33,693 nt of DNA from Woeseia sp. (GCA_013003155.1 JABDKF010000249.1:1-33693); one strand, 5' to 3'; shown: positions 9,949 to 19,240, numbered from the stretch's first letter. Notes: generated by a model from the sequence alone, not told the origin. Numbers and translations: made by a program.

Positions 9949-10719
9949 TCAACGGACAAGGCGTATTTCCGCAGCCGTGTCAGGTCCTATCAAGACATAC
10001 TCCAGGCTGGACGGAACGATCGCTTGTTGGTCAGCGACCGCTATGCGTCCGCCCATCAATTCCGCGAAACGTTGCGGAAAAAGCGGCAATAATTCAGGTT
10101 CCGCGAAGCCGTCCGGGTACCGCGGTAAACCGCTCGCGGGGTCGTACTTGTCCGTGGCGCCCAGCGTGTGCAGGAATTCATGGGCGATAACGACGTTGTT
10201 ACTGCCGATCTGGCGGCGCCCGGTGTACGCGTTAACCAGTCCGACCATGCCTTTTTGCAGTCCTACCGAATTCTCGAGTCGCGCACCTTCGCGAGCCTCG
10301 AAGTAACGGACAAAGATTCGGACATCCGGCGCGGGTGAATCCTGCGGGGATGCTGCACGGTGCGCCCACCAGCGCATCTTCAGGCTCCAGGCCATGATCG
10401 AAAGCCGGCTATTGGCCAGCGGCACGTCCGGCGGCTGTTGATCGATAATCTCGCCAAGCTCAATACGCACTGGCCGTTCTAAACTGACTCCGTAGCGACT
10501 GACCTCCCGCGCCAGGAAGCTTTCGATTTCTGCAAACAGGGCCACGTCAAGATTTTCAATATAGCGCCGGCTGGCGGCGCTGCCGTCGCCGTTGATCGGA
10601 TAGATCTTCACCCACAGGCTGTTATTCCAGTCAGTGCTGCGCGCCTGCGCCAACCAGGTCGTCCCGGACACGAAAATCAGCAACAACAACAGCAGGGTTA
10701 TGCGAACGACTCTAAACAT
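9949..10719 (-). CDS. Membrane-anchored/secreted hypothetical protein with putative zincin motif HEFLH
   Basis: N-terminal hydrophobic segment (VVRITLLLLLLIFVSGTTWLAQA) and VVIAHEFLHTLGATDKYD, an HExxH-type motif. No family recognised by eye. Confidence 0.6.
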   Translation of the reverse strand: MFRVVRITLLLLLLIFVSGTTWLAQARSTDWNNSLWVKIYPINGDGSAASRRYIENLDVALFAEIESFLAREVSRYGVSLERPVRIELGEIIDQQPPDVPLANSRLSIMAWSLKMRWWAHRAASPQDSPAPDVRIFVRYFEAREGARLENSVGLQKGMVGLVNAYTGRRQIGSNNVVIAHEFLHTLGATDKYDPASGLPRYPDGFAEPELLPLFPQRFAELMGGRIAVADQQAIVPSSLEYVLIGPDTAAEIRLVR

Positions 10720-10813
10720 GAACGGCGCTCAAATTGCGAGCGTCGATTACGCCAGTGTCATGGGCCATGCGCCAGCGAGTGGTTCGCAGTTTCATTGGGC
10801 GTCGACCGTTCGG

Positions 10814-12382
10814 TCACGGGCGCATTGGATTTGTTGGATCGGGCACCCGGCGTGCTTTTCCGGCCTGTTCGAACGCGAATGCCATTTCGATCAACTGCCG
10901 TTCGCTGAAGGCGGTGCCGATAAAAGACAGACCAATCGGCAAGCCGAACACGTTGCCGGCCGGAACGGTCACATTGGCATAACCGGAAACCGCGGCGAAC
11001 GAGGAGCTGCCAACGCTAAAGTGATCGCCAAGCACATGGTCCGTCATCCAGGAGGGGCCGTTCGACGGAGCGATCAAGGCGTCGAGCTTGAATTCGCTCA
11101 ACGCCTTATCGATTCCTTCCTGCGCAATACGCTTCGAGTCGGCTAGTGCCTGCAGGTAGGCAGCATCCGTCAGCGGTCCTTTCTCCTGAGCGGCGATCAA
11201 ATTGTCCTGACCAAAAAACGGCATCGTGGCGTCCGCATTCTGCGTGTTGAACTCGATCACGTCGGCAAGCGAGCCGACCTCGGCACCGGCTGAGGCGAGA
11301 TAGCGATTCAGGTCGGCCTTGAATTCATACAGCAGTACGCCGTACTCCGCATCGCCCATGCCCTCAGTGTCGATATTTACGGGATCGATGATCTCAGCCC
11401 CGTTCTCCTCGATTAATCGAATGCTTTGGGCAAAGACTTCCTCAACCCGGGCATTCCGGCCTGAGCCGCCATAGGTACGCAGCACACCGATTCGCTTGCC
11501 CTGCAGGGCATCGGTCCGCAGGTCGGCGGCATAATCGGGCAATGTATCCGGCCTGTTTGACATCGCCGGGTCCTGATCGTCATGCGCCACCAGAACGTTG
11601 AGCAGCAGTGCCGCGTCTTTTACCGTCCGCGCCATCGGCCCGGCTGTATCCTGGCTGTGTGCGATGGGAATAATGCCGTCGCGACTGACCAGCCCGAGTG
11701 TCGGCTTGATACCCACAATGCCGTTGATCGAAGATGGGCAAATAATGGAACCGTCCGTTTCCGTGCCGATCGCCAACACGGTGAGATTTGCGGAAACCGC
11801 AACGGCCGAACCGGAAGAAGAACCACAGGGGTTGCGGCGGGGATCGTAAGCATTATTCGTTTGACCGCCGATACTGCTCCAGCCACTCGATGAATCGCGC
11901 GAACGGAAGTTCGCCCACTCGCTGAGATTCGCTTTCGCGAGTATCACAGCACCCGCTTCGCGCAATCGCGCAACGAGGAACGCGTCATCGGGAGCTCGAT
12001 GATCACGAAGCGCGAGAGAGCCGGCGCTGGTCGCCATCTGATCGCCAGTATCGATGTTTGCTTTTAACACGACCGGAACGCCGTGCAGCGGGCCGCGGCT
12101 CTGTCCGGCAGCACGCTCCCGATCGAGCTCATCGGCGATTGCCAGCGCGTCAGGATTGACTTCGATAATTGAATTGAGGATGGGGCCGTTGCGATCAATG
12201 GCCTCAATGCGTTCGAGATAAAGCTCAACAATTACACGCGTGCTGACTGAATCGTCCTGCAACGCACGTTGCAAACTGGCGATCGTGGCTTCTTCGATTG
12301 CGAATCGCGGGGCCTCTGTTTTTTCCGCACAAGCCGAGAACAGCAAGGCGCTCAGCAGTAGGGCTTTCACTTTTAGACTCAT
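10814..12382 (-). CDS. Amidase signature family protein, predicted lipoprotein
   Basis: Lipobox LLFSACAEK. Amidase signature HGVPVVLKANIDTGD, GGQTNNAYDPRRNPCGSSSGSAVAVSANL, GTETDGSIICPSSINGIVGIKPT. The supplied ORF opens at 12445; MSLKVK is the more likely start. Confidence 0.9.
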   Translation of the reverse strand: MSLKVKALLLSALLFSACAEKTEAPRFAIEEATIASLQRALQDDSVSTRVIVELYLERIEAIDRNGPILNSIIEVNPDALAIADELDRERAAGQSRGPLHGVPVVLKANIDTGDQMATSAGSLALRDHRAPDDAFLVARLREAGAVILAKANLSEWANFRSRDSSSGWSSIGGQTNNAYDPRRNPCGSSSGSAVAVSANLTVLAIGTETDGSIICPSSINGIVGIKPTLGLVSRDGIIPIAHSQDTAGPMARTVKDAALLLNVLVAHDDQDPAMSNRPDTLPDYAADLRTDALQGKRIGVLRTYGGSGRNARVEEVFAQSIRLIEENGAEIIDPVNIDTEGMGDAEYGVLLYEFKADLNRYLASAGAEVGSLADVIEFNTQNADATMPFFGQDNLIAAQEKGPLTDAAYLQALADSKRIAQEGIDKALSEFKLDALIAPSNGPSWMTDHVLGDHFSVGSSSFAAVSGYANVTVPAGNVFGLPIGLSFIGTAFSERQLIEMAFAFEQAGKARRVPDPTNPMRP

Positions 12383-12516
12383 CGCTTGACTCCGCGAGCG
12401 CTGCCGAAATGTGGCAGACGAGCGTAAAGGCCGCGCCAGCCTCACGCAAGCGCAACCAGGGAGTTTGGCTCAAGGCCGAATTGAGAAAGTACCGAACAGA
12501 ATTAAAGGGTCACAAA

Positions 12517-12722
12517 TAAAAAACCCCGCGGTGAACCGCGGGGTCAATCTCTCTTCTTATTATTAGAGAGGTAACTGGTTATTCGGCAAGCAAATACAAA
12601 TTATTATTGGAATTGGATTTCAAACTTATCGTTATTATTATTTTTTATAATTTTTCTTCTGGCGTCTTAGATCCTGTCTGTATTTTTTGCGCTTGCCCTC
12701 CAGTTACGCTTCGCTTGGGCAA
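12517..12722 (-). ncRNA. Candidate sigma-54-dependent small RNA (~205 nt) with CrcZ-like A-rich motifs
   Basis: Minus-strand sigma-54 promoter at 12732-12747 with correct spacing; 5' hairpin CTTGCCC…GGGCAAG (12692-12723) at the predicted start; AAUAAUAA motifs at 12632-12642, 12601-12608 and 12557-12564; intrinsic terminator at 12518-12543. No ATG within the predicted transcript. Confidence 0.62.
12518..12543 (-). terminator. Rho-independent terminator, minus strand
   Basis: Perfect 8-bp stem CCCCGCGG-TTCA-CCGCGGGG followed on the minus strand by TTTTTTATTT. Confidence 0.88.
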
Positions 12723-12731
12723 GTCTTATAA

Positions 12732-12747
12732 AGCAAGAGCTGTGCCA
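12732..12747 (-). promoter_or_regulatory. Putative sigma-54 (RpoN) promoter TGGCAC-N5-TTGCT
   Basis: Minus strand TGGCACagctcTTGCT matches the established consensus TGGCACG-N4-TTGCW, including exact -24 GG / -12 GC spacing. Confidence 0.72.
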
Positions 12748-12798
12748 GCCTCGATAAAACCTTTTAAATTCAATGGTTTAAAAATTAGTCTTGCAGCA

Positions 12799-12823
12799 AA
12801 GCACGCGCTTTTGTAGCGTGCTT
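12799..12823. promoter_or_regulatory. Inverted repeat AAGCACGC-N9-GCGTGCTT, possible upstream activator site for the sigma-54 promoter
   Basis: Perfect 8-bp inverted repeat about 75-100 bp upstream of the predicted minus-strand start, a typical position for a bacterial enhancer-binding protein site. Assignment is inference. Confidence 0.35.
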
Positions 12824-12956
12824 GTAAAAAATTTCGACATGCGAAGTTGGGCAATTCTGCAACAGGTCTCGCGTGCGGTCCGTAACTAATTGAATAATAT
12901 GAATGAATGTTTCTGCCCCCGAACCTGTCGGCCATCCCCGGGGTATGTATTATGTG

Positions 12957-12980
12957 AAAAAATGTCGCTAAACCGCGACA
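12957..12980 (-). terminator. Rho-independent terminator downstream of the TolB/amidohydrolase gene
   Basis: Minus strand TGTCGC-GGTTTA-GCGACA-TTTTTT. An adjacent, partly overlapping 10-bp perfect hairpin ACAAATGTCC-N7-GGACATTTGT lies at 12978-13004. Confidence 0.75.
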
Positions 12981-13008
12981 AATGTCCACTTTCCGGACAT
13001 TTGTAAAA

Positions 13009-15027
13009 TTATTCGACATCTTGAGGCGTTGCATCTTGCAGCAGCCTCGCGGCGCTGTAGAAACGCCCGTCCCGCACCACAGCAATGACTTCACCCACGT
13101 CGGCCAGCCGTCTGAGCGGGTCGCCTGTGACGAGCACCAGGTCGGCGCGCGAGCCGGCCTGCAATCTACCAATCTCCCCACCGGCACCTAGCGCATCGGC
13201 GGCGCCGCTAGTAGCAGCAACGAGCACATCGCGAGGACTCATGCCAACGGCGAGCAACGCCAAAAGCTCCGCTTGCGTCGCGAAGCCTGCCGGCAACCCG
13301 GACGGCCGGCTCCCGACAATGACGGTCGCGCTGCCCGCCAGCCAGCCGGGCTCGCCCGCAATACCTTGGCCAGAGAGGTTTTCGAGCTGCAAGCTACGAC
13401 CTTGCGGAGTTTGCTGCAGGTGACCAAGCCCTGGAGTTGTGCGTCCTGCCGCTCCAGAAACCAGCAGCATTTGCCGCCCGTCCGCCAGCTTGAGAACGTC
13501 GTCATAATGACGGCCGCTCGGTGAAGTCGGGAAGGTGGCGGTGCCAAGCAGCATGTCCGCGCCGGCCAGTAGTCCGGAATTCCAGTTAGCAGCCAGCAGC
13601 GGCAGGCCCTCTTGTCGCCACATCGAAATTGAGCGACTTCGGGCAATCTGAAAACCTGACGAATCAGGTATCTGCACCGCTCTTACGAAGGCCCTGGCGT
13701 CGCCGCTGGACGCGTCATTAACCGCGGCAACGGTTAACAAACGCGGGCCCGGTTGCGCAGCAGCATGCCATGTCGTTCGCGCCTGCTCGGGCGACAGGTC
13801 GGGGGATACCAGCGTTGTCACGCCGAAGGCCAATATGCGGGAGCCGAGGGCAGGCGTAAGGTTTGCTGGCAACGCTCCGTAGCTGTCGATTAAGCCGGGC
13901 AGCGCGGTGCTGTCGGGGATATCAATAACCAGCACATCGCCACGATCACGCTGTTCTTCAATCGCGGCAATGCGGCCGTTCTCAATGACGATGTCGACAC
14001 TATGCCGGTACTGGTCGCTCTCGCCGTCAAACAGGCGACTTGCGCGAATCACCATGCTGCCGCTTAGCGGCTTTGTGTTTGGCAAAGGCCGCTCATGCCG
14101 TCGCCATTGCGTCCACCGTTCAGATTTGCCAACGGCTGCAGAGAACGGCAGCGTCCGGGACTTCCGATCTTCGAAATGGCGCCACTTGATGACGCCGTCG
14201 GCCGCGTAAATGAATCGTGAGCGATCGCGCCAGGCAACGGGTGAGGCAAAGAAGTCTTCGCCGCTGGCATAAACGCGCGCCAGCGGTGGATCAGCCGGGA
14301 TGAGTATCATCAGGTCCAGCAGGCCGACCTCGTTTTGTGCGAGGAACGAAATCAAGGTGTTATCCGGTCGCCACGCAGGAGCGTAAATCGGCCGTGCCGA
14401 TTCGTGCAGGATTTGCGGCAGCTGACCCCAGCGTTTCAGCATCAGGTACCAGCGATTGCCCTCGTAGAGTCGGTAAATCAGGTGCCGGCCGTCGGCAGAC
14501 CATGCCGGGGATGATTCGTCACCCGCGTGATCCGTAAGCCGTGATGCCACACCGGTCGTCAGGTCCCGTTGCCAAATATCGAGACCGCTATCGTGGCGTG
14601 CCGCGGCAAACACGATTTGCTCTCCCGTCGGGTGCCAGGCGCCGTCTTGCTCCACTTGTATTGCTGGTGTGATGCGCTCCGGGACGTCATCTGCAAGCGC
14701 AATGCGCCAGAGTGAACTGCCGCCTGCGCGATTGCTGGCAAACAGTGCTGAAGTGCCATCGGGAGACCAGCGGGGCGCGCGGGCCTGCCAGTTGGCGTCG
14801 ACAAGCCGTCGTGCGTCACCGCCGCGGGCGGGAATGAGCCAGATGCTGCCAAGCAGGTCCGTGAGAACCCTGCCGTCGGCCGCGTTGATATCGGCACTGA
14901 TGTTCGTGCCCTGTGTCAATCGCAACTCAGCGGCCGGCAGCGGTGCAGCAAAAGGAATCAAGACAGCTGCCAGCACTAGCTGGCGAAACTCAGGAATCAC
15001 CGCTGACCTGCAGGAAAAGAATTTCAT
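13009..15027 (-). CDS. TolB/WD40-like beta-propeller fused to a degenerate amidohydrolase-family domain, exported
   Basis: PD40 repeats (ARAPRWSPDGTSALFASNRAGG, SSPAWSADGRHLIYRL) followed by ALPGLIDSYGAL…FGVTTLVSPD… GGEIGRLQAGSRADLVLVTGDPLRRLADVGEVIAVVRDGRFY. The ORF opens at 15138; MKFFSC… (signal peptide) is the likely start. Confidence 0.83.
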   Translation of the reverse strand: MKFFSCRSAVIPEFRQLVLAAVLIPFAAPLPAAELRLTQGTNISADINAADGRVLTDLLGSIWLIPARGGDARRLVDANWQARAPRWSPDGTSALFASNRAGGSSLWRIALADDVPERITPAIQVEQDGAWHPTGEQIVFAAARHDSGLDIWQRDLTTGVASRLTDHAGDESSPAWSADGRHLIYRLYEGNRWYLMLKRWGQLPQILHESARPIYAPAWRPDNTLISFLAQNEVGLLDLMILIPADPPLARVYASGEDFFASPVAWRDRSRFIYAADGVIKWRHFEDRKSRTLPFSAAVGKSERWTQWRRHERPLPNTKPLSGSMVIRASRLFDGESDQYRHSVDIVIENGRIAAIEEQRDRGDVLVIDIPDSTALPGLIDSYGALPANLTPALGSRILAFGVTTLVSPDLSPEQARTTWHAAAQPGPRLLTVAAVNDASSGDARAFVRAVQIPDSSGFQIARSRSISMWRQEGLPLLAANWNSGLLAGADMLLGTATFPTSPSGRHYDDVLKLADGRQMLLVSGAAGRTTPGLGHLQQTPQGRSLQLENLSGQGIAGEPGWLAGSATVIVGSRPSGLPAGFATQAELLALLAVGMSPRDVLVAATSGAADALGAGGEIGRLQAGSRADLVLVTGDPLRRLADVGEVIAVVRDGRFYSAARLLQDATPQDVE

Positions 15028-15181
15028 TGTCACTGCAGGCAAATTCAACGCGCATCGGCCGGCAACAAATCTGGCAGTCCTCGACGTAAGTCTGGTCGCC
15101 GGCAGAGGTATCGATAACGATGTGCATCCGTTCGCCACAGTAGGGGCAGCGTACGGGTTTTTCGTGTAACGGATCGTGCAT
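14990..15181 (-). CDS. CPXCG-motif cysteine-rich small protein
   Basis: MHDPLHEKPVRCPYCGERMHIVIDTSAGDQTYVEDCQICCRPMRVEF; CPxCG…CxxC zinc-ribbon pattern. Confidence 0.85.
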   Translation of the reverse strand: MHDPLHEKPVRCPYCGERMHIVIDTSAGDQTYVEDCQICCRPMRVEFACSDNEILFLQVSGDS

Positions 15182-15191
15182 CAGCGGAGAC

Positions 15192-15893
15192 TCACGGCTG
15201 CAGTCGCGAGGCTTTCCATGCGCTGCACTCGAAGGTGTCATCCGACGTTCGCGTGAGCGCGCGCACCCACCGTGCACGATCGTGAATTCGGTCCGCCCCT
15301 TCACGCCAGATTTCCAGCGCTTCCGGCCAGACCCGGAATCCGCCCCAGTGGGGCGGGCGTGGAATGTCGGGCGGCGTATTTCCGGCTAATGTGTTGATGT
15401 CTTTGCCAAGCTCTACGCCCAGTTTCACTGCGCGTTCGCGGATTTGCTTTTCAAGTTGCGCGCGCGTCGCGATCGGTTTGCTTTGATCAGAACCCCACGC
15501 GCCCAGTCGGCTGCCCCAGCCACGTGTCGCGAAATAGGCGTCGCTCTCGGCGGCCGGAGATTTAACGGCTATTCCCTCCATACGGATCTGTTGACCCAGC
15601 GCGTCCCAGTGCATGATCAGTGCGACGCGCTCGTTGGCAAGAATTGCCCGCGACTTGGCAGACTCATAGTTCGTATAGAACACCAGGTAGCCGGGCTCTG
15701 CGACAAAGGCCTTGCACAACACAATGCGCGCCGACGGCGTGCCGTCCTTATCGACGGTGGCGAGGGACATCGCGTTCGGGTTGCGCTGACTGGCCGACTG
15801 TTGCGCATGCTCGAACCACTCGGCGGCGAGTGGCAGCGGGTTCTCGGGTAACGGGTTCGGCAGTTGGCCGCCAGACTCGGGATTGCGGGTCAT
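15192..15893 (-). CDS. pdxH: Pyridoxamine/pyridoxine 5'-phosphate oxidase
   Basis: NPNAMSLATVDKDGTPSARIVLCKAF…LVFYTNYESAKSR…RMEGIAVKSPAAESDAYFATR…PHWGGFRVWPEALEIWREGADRIHDR. Confidence 0.94.
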   Translation of the reverse strand: MTRNPESGGQLPNPLPENPLPLAAEWFEHAQQSASQRNPNAMSLATVDKDGTPSARIVLCKAFVAEPGYLVFYTNYESAKSRAILANERVALIMHWDALGQQIRMEGIAVKSPAAESDAYFATRGWGSRLGAWGSDQSKPIATRAQLEKQIRERAVKLGVELGKDINTLAGNTPPDIPRPPHWGGFRVWPEALEIWREGADRIHDRARWVRALTRTSDDTFECSAWKASRLQP

Positions 15894-15989
15894 AGGATCA
15901 GTTCCACGCTGCTCGGGCAACGCATTGCAAATTGTCAGTCTCCAGTCGCGGAGAGTAGCAGACGCGCAATGGTGCTTTCTATTCGCAGT

Positions 15990-17510
15990 TTAGCGGTTGC
16001 TTACGCTGCTACCGCCGGCGCGTCGCGGATCCGTAGCAATCTGGAAACCCCCTGCAGGCTCATGCAATGCAGCACCGACGCCGCCAAAATACATACTCAA
16101 TTCCGGAAATTGATGCAGAGGCATCTGCAGCTTCCCGGTGGCGATGCCGGGCTCAGCAGCCACTCGATCGCCGTCGTCGCGTAACTCTACATGGAGTCGT
16201 GGGGCGCTGATTGCCTGTTCTATGCTCATATCGTATTGCAGAAAATTCACCAGGAACTGGTGGATCGCGGTGGTAATCCGATCGGCGCCCGGCGATCCGA
16301 AGGCCAGAACGCGTTCACCGTTACGGGCTGCGCCCGGCGTCATGTTTGACGGCAATCGTCTGCCTGCGGGTGCGGCTTCGAGGCCACGCGGGTTCAGCTC
16401 AATCTCACCCAGGCAGTTATTCAGCCACAATCCGGTGCCGGCGGGCATATCGCCTGCGCCGTAGCCGGACGAGGCCGTGATGGCACAGGCGTTGCCTTCA
16501 TCATCCACAGCGGAAGTATGCACGGTCGATGCGGATTGGTATTTTCCCGGAAATTGTCCGGTATTGAGCGCAGCCAGCAGCGCCGCGCTTTCCTCGGCAA
16601 GATCGTGCGTAAGGTCGAGCCGGTCACGACGGTACCGCAACACGGCGTGCTGCACGGCGACCAGTTGCGCCACGGTTGCTTCGTCCAGGTTCGCGGCAGA
16701 GGCGTCGCGAAACAGGCGCAGCATGGCCGCCAGCACCGTGCCGCCGATGGCAGGCGGTGGATTGCTGGCGATTTGCCAACCGCACAGTTCCGTTAGCAGC
16801 GGTTCTCTGGGAATCGCCCGGTACTCGCGCATATCTTCAAGTGTCATGCGCCCACCGTTTTCCTGGATGTGCGACACGATGGCGTGCGCCAGCTCACCCT
16901 CGTAGAAAATGCGGGCGCCTTCTTGAGCTATGTGCTCGAGACTGTCCGCAAGGTGCGGTACCTGGATGAGTTCGCCACGCGGCCTGAGATTTCCCTCGTC
17001 GTCGTGCAGCGCTGCGAAGCCGTCGGCGCTACGCCCGTAAATGCGGTGTCCCGCATACCCGAGGTAATAGTGACCGGACCTTGTCAATGGAAAACCATCT
17101 TTGGCATGACGAATACACGGCGTAAAGAGTTGCGACCAGGCGGCTACGCCATAGCGTTGGGAGGCAAGCTCGAGCGCGGCTACGGTGCCGGGGACGCCTA
17201 CTGAGCTGGCGCCGACCAGGGTTTGCACGCCGCCTCCGTATTCCATCTCAACGACGACCGGTTGCGGCGTGTCTATCTTGCTGCCAATGCCTGGCACCGC
17301 AACATTACCGTCGATGACAACCGGATCACTGCCGGCCGTCCAGACCGTGATATAGGTACCTCCGGCTAGCGCGCATACCCCCGGTTCCATGTTCATCGTT
17401 ACGAGCGCTGCAGCGATCGCGCAGTCGACGGCATTACCGCCAGCCTGCGCGGTTTCCAGCGCGGCGTCTGCCGCTATCTGCGAGCTGGTTGCCGTTGCGA
17501 CTCGTGTCAT
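15990..17510 (-). CDS. ggt: Gamma-glutamyltransferase family protein
   Basis: ATSSQIAADAALETAQAGGNAVDCAIAAALV, catalytic-Thr region STVHTSAVDDEGNACAITASSGYGAG, SNMTPG. No evident signal peptide. Confidence 0.88.
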   Translation of the reverse strand: MTRVATATSSQIAADAALETAQAGGNAVDCAIAAALVTMNMEPGVCALAGGTYITVWTAGSDPVVIDGNVAVPGIGSKIDTPQPVVVEMEYGGGVQTLVGASSVGVPGTVAALELASQRYGVAAWSQLFTPCIRHAKDGFPLTRSGHYYLGYAGHRIYGRSADGFAALHDDEGNLRPRGELIQVPHLADSLEHIAQEGARIFYEGELAHAIVSHIQENGGRMTLEDMREYRAIPREPLLTELCGWQIASNPPPAIGGTVLAAMLRLFRDASAANLDEATVAQLVAVQHAVLRYRRDRLDLTHDLAEESAALLAALNTGQFPGKYQSASTVHTSAVDDEGNACAITASSGYGAGDMPAGTGLWLNNCLGEIELNPRGLEAAPAGRRLPSNMTPGAARNGERVLAFGSPGADRITTAIHQFLVNFLQYDMSIEQAISAPRLHVELRDDGDRVAAEPGIATGKLQMPLHQFPELSMYFGGVGAALHEPAGGFQIATDPRRAGGSSVSNR

Positions 17511-17530
17511 CGGAATCGGGATCGGCAGAT

Positions 17531-18721
<1,191 letters not shown>

Positions 18722-18847
18722 TCAGTTGCAGGCATTGTTCAGCCGGCGTTCACAAAAAACTCGCTGCTTCGCATCGTCGGTTAAGTCGTGGTTCATCCAT
18801 GTCGCGCTAGTTTGCATCATGCGTTAACCGAAAAGGAGAACAGCGCC

Positions 18848-19210
18848 ATGCGACATTACAAAGCAGTTTGCCTGCCAGCCATATTGGGCGCGGCACTCAT
18901 GATGACGCCGCTGCCCGAGGCGGCGGCTCATGACATCGCGACCAGGATTTATCACGGACACCCTGCCTCATACATCGACTACCGACGAGCCGCGCTGCCA
19001 CGCTGGTTGCGTCAGCATAAAGATTTTATGCGCTGGTATCGTCTCAATCACGCATATCTTGCCGTTGACCTCGGCTGGCATCGCCAGTATCGGCGTTACC
19101 AGCAGGATCGCTTCTACCACCGGCGCGCGAAACTCAGAAAAACTGCGAGATACAAGCAGCGGCGTTATTACAAGAGGAAGCGCCAGCAAAAGCGTTACTA
19201 TCGGGACTAA
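18848..19210 (+). CDS. Small secreted Arg/Tyr-rich basic protein, unknown function
   Basis: RBS AAGGAG upstream of ATG; signal peptide MRHYKAVCLPAILGAALMMTPLPEAAA; highly basic C-terminus (RRYQQDRFYHRRAKLRKTARYKQRRYYKRKRQQKRYYRD); followed by an intrinsic terminator. Confidence 0.75.
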   Translation: MRHYKAVCLPAILGAALMMTPLPEAAAHDIATRIYHGHPASYIDYRRAALPRWLRQHKDFMRWYRLNHAYLAVDLGWHRQYRRYQQDRFYHRRAKLRKTARYKQRRYYKRKRQQKRYYRD

Positions 19211-19240
19211 TTAAGTTCGTTACAAATGCTACTGATTCGC

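Noticed and set aside
12607-12816. 69-aa plus-strand ORF in the AT-rich intergenic island
   Set aside because: Composition reflects AT-rich DNA, no RBS was recognised, and the region is better explained by a minus-strand promoter-sRNA-terminator unit.
12799-12823. AAGCACGC…GCGTGCTT hairpin as a terminator
   Set aside because: The minus strand continues TGCTGCAAG with no U tract and the plus strand is followed by A-rich sequence; more consistent with a DNA operator.
12726-13187. 153-aa minus-strand ORF spanning the island and the end of the amidohydrolase gene
   Set aside because: Overlaps a confident CDS in a different frame and crosses a predicted terminator; no recognisable domain.
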